Shown: piece by piece, positions 59,608 through 64,000 of the stretch
Position numbering within the stretch: the stretch's first letter is position 1
Layout of the letters: every line of letters begins with the position of its first letter
Assembly: GCA_963920525.1 (NCBI GenBank)
Contig: OY986435.1
Span: 295,673,817-295,737,816, forward strand
DNA: 64,000 nucleotides
DNA from: Dichetophora obliterata
Taxonomy: Eukaryota > Arthropoda > Insecta > Diptera > Sciomyzidae
Direction: 5' to 3'
Translations under genes and position numbers: made by a program
Notes under the pieces: generated by a model
The model's database searches: none
What the model was told of the DNA's origin: nothing
What the model saw: only the letters and a program-made list of their open reading frames with translations

Positions 59608-60150
59608 TATTTTAAATATGTCTTCCGGCATAATCTGCCACGGTTATAAGTTACATAGTCAATTCGATCAGTTCAATTTGTACTACTTTTTCCAATAAAT
59701 CTAGCCGTATAGCGTCAATGATGGCTTGAATATTGGCTTCCAATGCTTCAAGAGTTGCTGGTTTGTCGGCAAAAGCCAATGACTTAACATAGCCCTATAA
59801 AAAGTAATCGAGAGGCGCTAAGTCGCACGAATAAGGGGCCTGTTAACAGGACCATTCAGGAAATAAAGTCGTCGATGTTTAGCTGATTAATTTTTGGAAA
59901 AAAAAATCAGTCAGCATGGCTCGATAGCGCTCGCCATTCACCGTTACGAACGCTTCTTTCTCATTTCGAAAGAAATAAGGACCGATGATGCCGCCAGCGT
60001 GCAAACCGCACCTAACAGTCAATTTTAATGGATGTAATGGTTATTTGTTAATGGCTTGAGGATTGCCTTCGCTTTATATATGGCAATTTTGCTTATTGAC
60101 GAAGCCATTTAACCAGAAATGAGCTTCATCACTAAACACTAAAAACTTTT
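59608..60150 (-). pseudogene. Mariner-like transposase, third copy, truncated
   Basis: Minus-strand frames give VFSDEAHFWLNGFVNKQNC, GGIIGPYFFRNEKEAFVTVN, GERYRAMLTDFF and, after a damaged stretch that removes the second Asp motif, LAPLDYFL*GYVKSLAFADK, PATLEALEANIQAIIDAIRL and a decayed MPEDIFK end. It is closest to the transposase at 22626-23328 (same domains and ending). The N-terminal DNA-binding domain is replaced at 60140 by the AACCGACTTC-type repeat. Confidence 0.8.
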
Positions 60151-60660
60151 TAACAAAAAAAAACCAACTTCAAAAATTTCTACAAAGTAAAAAAAAATTT
60201 TTAATTACTTTGTACATTAATTATTGGTCAAATTTGATAATTTATTTATATATAGTATTAAATTGGAAATCTTATAATCCTAGTGTCAATATTATTCGAG
60301 TTACGGCGTTTTTCTAATATTTCCACTCCTTTGTCGAACAACGCCCACTTTTTACCGTAATTTTTAATAATTGTTCCAACCCCTGTACCAATTTCCAGTA
60401 CCCTAGTGTCAATATTAACTGAGATACAGTATTTTTCTTACATTGAAACGCCCTTTTGTCCTACAACGCCCACTTTATTCACAGTAAATTTTTATAATTA
60501 TGGTTACCCCTGTACTTAATTTCAGTACCCTAGTGTCAATATTATTCGAGTTACTGCGTTTTTATAATATTGCCATGCCCTTTATCGAATATCGCACACA
60601 TCTCTATCTGTTGACAAGAAATTGTGGCAATCGGGCAAGTACTTTAGGAGTTATCGATGT
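60140..60660 (+). repeat. Copy of the 53100-54376 repeat family
   Basis: AAAACCAACTTC, GGTCAAATTTGATAATTTAT and TATAGTATTAAATTGGAAAT are followed by array units with CCTAGTGTCAATATTATTCG and end at GTGGCAATCGGGCAAGTACT. The 3' terminal AACCGACTTC is missing. Confidence 0.7.
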
Positions 60661-61212
60661 ACATACATTTAATTTAATTTAATTTTTTGTTTATTTTTAA
60701 TATAGATTTTTTTTTAAATTGTTCTGATCATTTATAATTTTTCGAAATTTTGTTTAAAAATCTTATCATATAAAATAATATGGAAAGACTCAGGAACCTT
60801 CAAAGGGTAGGCCTTACTCATAAATACAGCACTCATCAATACAGCGATCATGGAAGGTATTTTGACGCCAATAAAAGCACTACTAGCATGCCTTCTTTAG
60901 CGTAATATTAGCTGAAATGCCCACTGGGTATATTCTCTTCTTTTGTGAGCTTTGTGTACATGTGAAAAGTTACGCTTAGAGAGCGCTCAGTGAGCTATGG
61001 AGCGCCAAGCGCTGGTTTACAGGGATCAACCATATAATATTCGCCAGATGCTGCGAAAAAGATGCTAACTTCACACCGGTCAGACTGCTGAGTTCGAAGT
61101 TCCGTTTCATTAGGATTGCGTTAATTTGGTTTTACTCCCCCCTTTAATTCGCTAAAGAAGTTTCACTTCAAAATATGAATTTCCACTTAAGTTTATCAAA
61201 TAGTATTTCTTT
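60661..61212. other. No gene recognised
   Basis: Unassigned DNA. Short frames lack similarity and no matching repeat was found in the window. Confidence 0.4.
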
Positions 61213-62161
61213 GGCTGAGTTCACACAAGAAGCAAATTATGAAGTTTATCAACTTTTTTTGCTCTTTTACTCTCTTTGACTGAATGATTTATGCACTGAA
61301 CACATTCACGACGGCAACGACATGGCGACAACGGTCAACTTATTTTTTCATGCTTTTCTTATAGAGGTGAATTTGTGCTGTGGCTGGTATAATTTTTTTT
61401 TGCTATTTTAACGAGCGACAACAGCGCAAATAAAAGGGTTTATGTATGCGAAAGAAACAATTGCATAATTTTTCCAGATTGTTGACTCTTTCTTCATGTC
61501 GAGTCGTAATGTCGTGTAGTCGTGAATGTGTTCAGGGCATCAGTTCTTGAGCGTCATCAAAATTTTGATTACTTTCGAAGCAGTGTTACCAACTCCCAAA
61601 AATATTTATCCCTAAAGCTTTAGTCAAAACCCCTAAAATCGCTACAATTACTTGGGAGTCTCTCCAATACAATTAAAAAAGATCATTTAACATTTTGTTA
61701 TAAGCTTTAGATATAAATGATTTAATATTTACAAAAAAAGTCGGTCGTCAAAACAAGATGAACGCGATTTTAAATTTTTGTTGTAAAAATCAAATACTTA
61801 AGTTGTCAAACCATAAAAAATCACCTTTTCTATCTCTTTCACTCATTCAGAAGTTTTACAGCTTTAGCAAAATATTCAGACGCCACGTCACGAGCAGGGA
61901 ATTAAAAAGAAAAAACATTGAGTAGTAAATGCATAGCAAAATCGGAATAAATTCAAAAATTTCGTAGTAAGTTGGATTATCCAATGCTTAAGAATATCAA
62001 AAAGTCCCTAAAAACAACCCCTAAAAAACCCATTCCACTTTTTTTTCCCTCTTAATTTTTCTCTAAGTTTTCACTGTTTCGAAGTTCATAATTTTTTTAG
62101 CTGAAAAAACAACAACAAATTTGAATGCATGCAAGCACTTGCTTCTCGTCTGAACTCAGCC
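61213..62161. mobile_element. MITE with a second MITE nested inside
   Basis: GGCTGAGTTCACACAAGAAG at 61213 is inverted, with three changes, at the right end 62161. The interior is AT-rich and non-coding. The element at 61291-61540 is nested near its left end. The target duplication is unclear; TTT occurs on both sides. Confidence 0.65.
61291..61540. mobile_element. 250-bp MITE nested in another
   Basis: ATGCACTGAACACATTCACG and its inverted partner (ATGCCCTGAACACATTCACG) define the ends, with one mismatch over about 22 bases. ACGACATGGCGACAACGG-type words occur subterminally. No coding. Confidence 0.7.
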
Positions 62162-62822
62162 TTTGAAAACAGTAAAAAATTTAACAAACTTTAAAAAAAA
62201 AAGTATATTTTGTCGCCTTGCAACACTGTGCGCCAAAAACATTGAAACCAGCTTCCATTAGCTTAGATTTAATCAACGAAAAACATTAGGTTCTTTTGAT
62301 GCTAATAGAACGGAATAGAACATTTTCCTTCATTAAATTATTTCTATTTGATGACGGTTTTAATTTTTATTTTCATAAGAGTTGACTGCGTGGAAAGTTT
62401 AGATTTCATGATATTGTTCGCACCATGCAAATTATTTTGTGTACGACGCAAGCTAAATGGCATAATGTATCCTTTGTTACACACAAAATACTGTGCTTAG
62501 TGTTATAGTGTACCCATTAGCACCTTAGTGTTCTGGTGCTTTTATATCACATTTTCTGTTATTCACTTCCGACAGCTTAATTTTTGAATGGCCTTTTTGT
62601 TAAATTATTAAATTATATTGTGTGTGTTTAACTATCCGCATTGACAAATATGCTAGTGTTTGTGAGTGTATGTGTAAGCAGAGCCTGTTAAGCCGCATGT
62701 GCAGACCGGGCAAGGCACTGGGGCGCGCGCTAGGAAGGGGCGCTATAGGAAATTTTACTTAAATATACTAGAGTTATTTGCGGAAATTTTATAAATGTTT
62801 GCAAACTGTTAAGAACGTATAA
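62162..62822. other. No gene; short GC-rich patch
   Basis: Mostly AT-rich. At 62700-62755 the sequence GGGCAAGGCACTGGGGCGCG stands out as strongly GC-rich and could be a transposon terminus; no partner was identified. Confidence 0.4.
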
Positions 62823-63045
62823 TGCTTGGTTTTCACTATGTCATTTTCAGTGGTCAGTTGTTGTCAATCAAATTGAAAATGACAACATGTTGACATTTTT
62901 TCTACATTTGGCAATCTTGGAAAATTGAAAACAAATAAATTATTAAATAGAACTATGCAGAAAATGTTCTAGAGTTTTATTAAGGTGATATTTCAGGTGA
63001 TAAAATTTTGTGTCGTCATAAAAATGACATAGTGAAAACCAAGCA
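62823..63045. mobile_element. 223-bp MITE
   Basis: TGCTTGGTTTTCACTATGTC at 62823 and its exact inverse at the right end, continuing ATTTT, form terminal repeats of about 25 bases. The interior holds GACAACATGTTGACA. The target duplication is not clear. Confidence 0.8.
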
Positions 63046-63429
63046 AAAGAATGCATTATTTGAATTTAATCATAGAATGTTGTAAGAATTTTTCATAAGG
63101 CGCAAACTGTAATTATATAAATTTTTTATTCAATTGAGAAAGCGCTCAAGAAATGTGAAATTTTCCTTTTTAGTATTAAAAAATTGAAAAAAGAAAGAAG
63201 TATTCACAAGTTATTCTGGACTATAATTCTTAAGGCGCGCACAACTCATGAACAATAAACAGATTCATCTCATATAATTGAATAATTTCACTAATAATTC
63301 TTAATATTTAACAAAAAATCTAATTTCAGTGTCATACATTGCACAGCTGCATGGTTTGTTCTACTACGAAAATTTTTTCTAAAAACATTTGGTGAAAAGT
63401 CGTAATATTGTTCGAGTCATCGATGTTCT

Positions 63430-64000
63430 TAGTTAGTTAGTTAGTTAGTTAGTTTATAGTGCACCGCGACCCATGGGATCCATTGTACATGCCTTTAATT
63501 AACACTCCAGATTTAGGCTTTTTATATATTTTAGCACTGTCTCTGGCTTGGTGTTCCAAAATGTTGACGGAGGCACTACTTCCCTCCAGAAAAGAGGCGT
63601 CTTAGGCTGTGGATTGCCGTACATTCACATAGAATGTGTTCAGGGGTTTCTTCTTCCTCCTCGCATAGTCTGCAGACGTCTGATTCAGAAAGACCCATCT
63701 TTTAAAGATGGTATCTGAGTGAGCAGTGACCTGTGAAGAAACTGGTGAGAATTCTAAGGTCTGCTTTGGTAAGCTTGAGTAAATCTTTGGATTTTGTTTC
63801 ATTTTGAGTTAAAAATTTCTTAGAATGCTTTTGTCCATTAATGTTGTTCCAGTGGCACTGAAATTTCTTATCTTGCCATATTCTTATTTTTTCTAGAATG
63901 TAGCCTTTTACTAAGCTACAGAATGGTTCAGGTCCTATAAGAATTCGAGACGCTCCTCTTTTGGCAAGGCAATCCGCCCTTTCGTGGCCCTCGAATCCTT
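63430..64000 (-). pseudogene. I/R1/LOA-type LINE, C-terminal end (continues off window)
   Basis: Minus-strand translation from the window edge gives GHERADCLAKRGASRILIGP (end of an RNase H domain), EPFCSLVKGYILEKIRIWQ, LTKADLRILTSFFTGHCSLR and a CCHC-like VCRLCEEEEETPEHILCECT. RNase H followed by a cysteine-histidine motif is seen in I, R1 and LOA-type LINEs and not in jockey. A stop (after RYHL) and a frameshift (near 63600) break it. It ends in GGGTCGCGGTGCACTATA and a tail of (AACT)n, read on the plus strand as TTAG repeats at 63432-63453. Confidence 0.8.

Noticed and set aside
63602..63802. 66-residue minus-strand frame
   Set aside because: It is the wrong reading frame of the LINE RNase H/zinc-finger end; the real frame is adjacent and matches the family.

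Overview
The window is AT-rich nuclear DNA from an insect, most likely a higher (brachyceran) fly. The basis is the mix of elements present: jockey-clade LINEs, DD41D-type mariner-like transposases, Tc1-like and ZMYM1-type hAT transposases, Helitron-like ends of the A|TCTATA...CAGCTAG|T type, and fly-style SINEs and MITEs. The species cannot be fixed from sequence alone. No intact protein-coding gene was found. Almost every recognisable coding stretch is a decayed transposon.

Layout. 1-5000: a long inverted-repeat DNA element (955-2215) and a Helitron-like element on the minus strand (2266-4041). 5027-8198: a TA-flanked TIR element split by a 5'-truncated jockey-type LINE. 8200-17860: a spliced three-exon pseudogene of a conserved arthropod protein family of unknown function, with a SINE and a hairpin element in its first intron and a headless SINE against its 3' end, followed by a MITE with 9-bp target duplications. 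17867-25143: one Tc1-like element blown up to about 7.3 kb by nested insertions (a 1.39-kb TIR element, Helitron ends, two mariner-like remnants). 26527-29300: a second copy of the 5-kb LINE, a 212-bp hairpin, a mariner N-terminus and a TA-flanked MITE. 29815-34237: a 4.4-kb Helitron-like element with perfect A|TC and CTAG|T boundaries and a 142-bp internal satellite, itself split by a 1043-bp hAT-like fold-back element with an 8-bp target duplication. 34654-37545: the second 9-bp-TSD MITE and two fused non-LTR fragments, one carrying a perfect 38-bp hairpin. 39640-40261: the best candidate for host function, a TATA promoter with a probable non-coding first exon. 41900-51100: an inverted tandem array, satellite-like repeats, several MITEs and a hAT transposase pseudogene split by a fold-back element. 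51100-64000: further tandem-repeat elements, a 393-bp tRNA-headed SINE, a mariner remnant, nested MITEs, and at the right edge the C-terminus of an I/R1/LOA-type LINE with a tetranucleotide tail.

There is no operon logic here: the 'genes' are layered insertions whose order can be read from which interrupts which. The most unusual pattern is a set of four elements with hAT-like ends or end fragments. Each is filled with its own short tandem word, and the orientation of that word flips within the element, so that a transcript would fold into a long hairpin. Coordinates of degenerate elements are approximate unless a target duplication is quoted.
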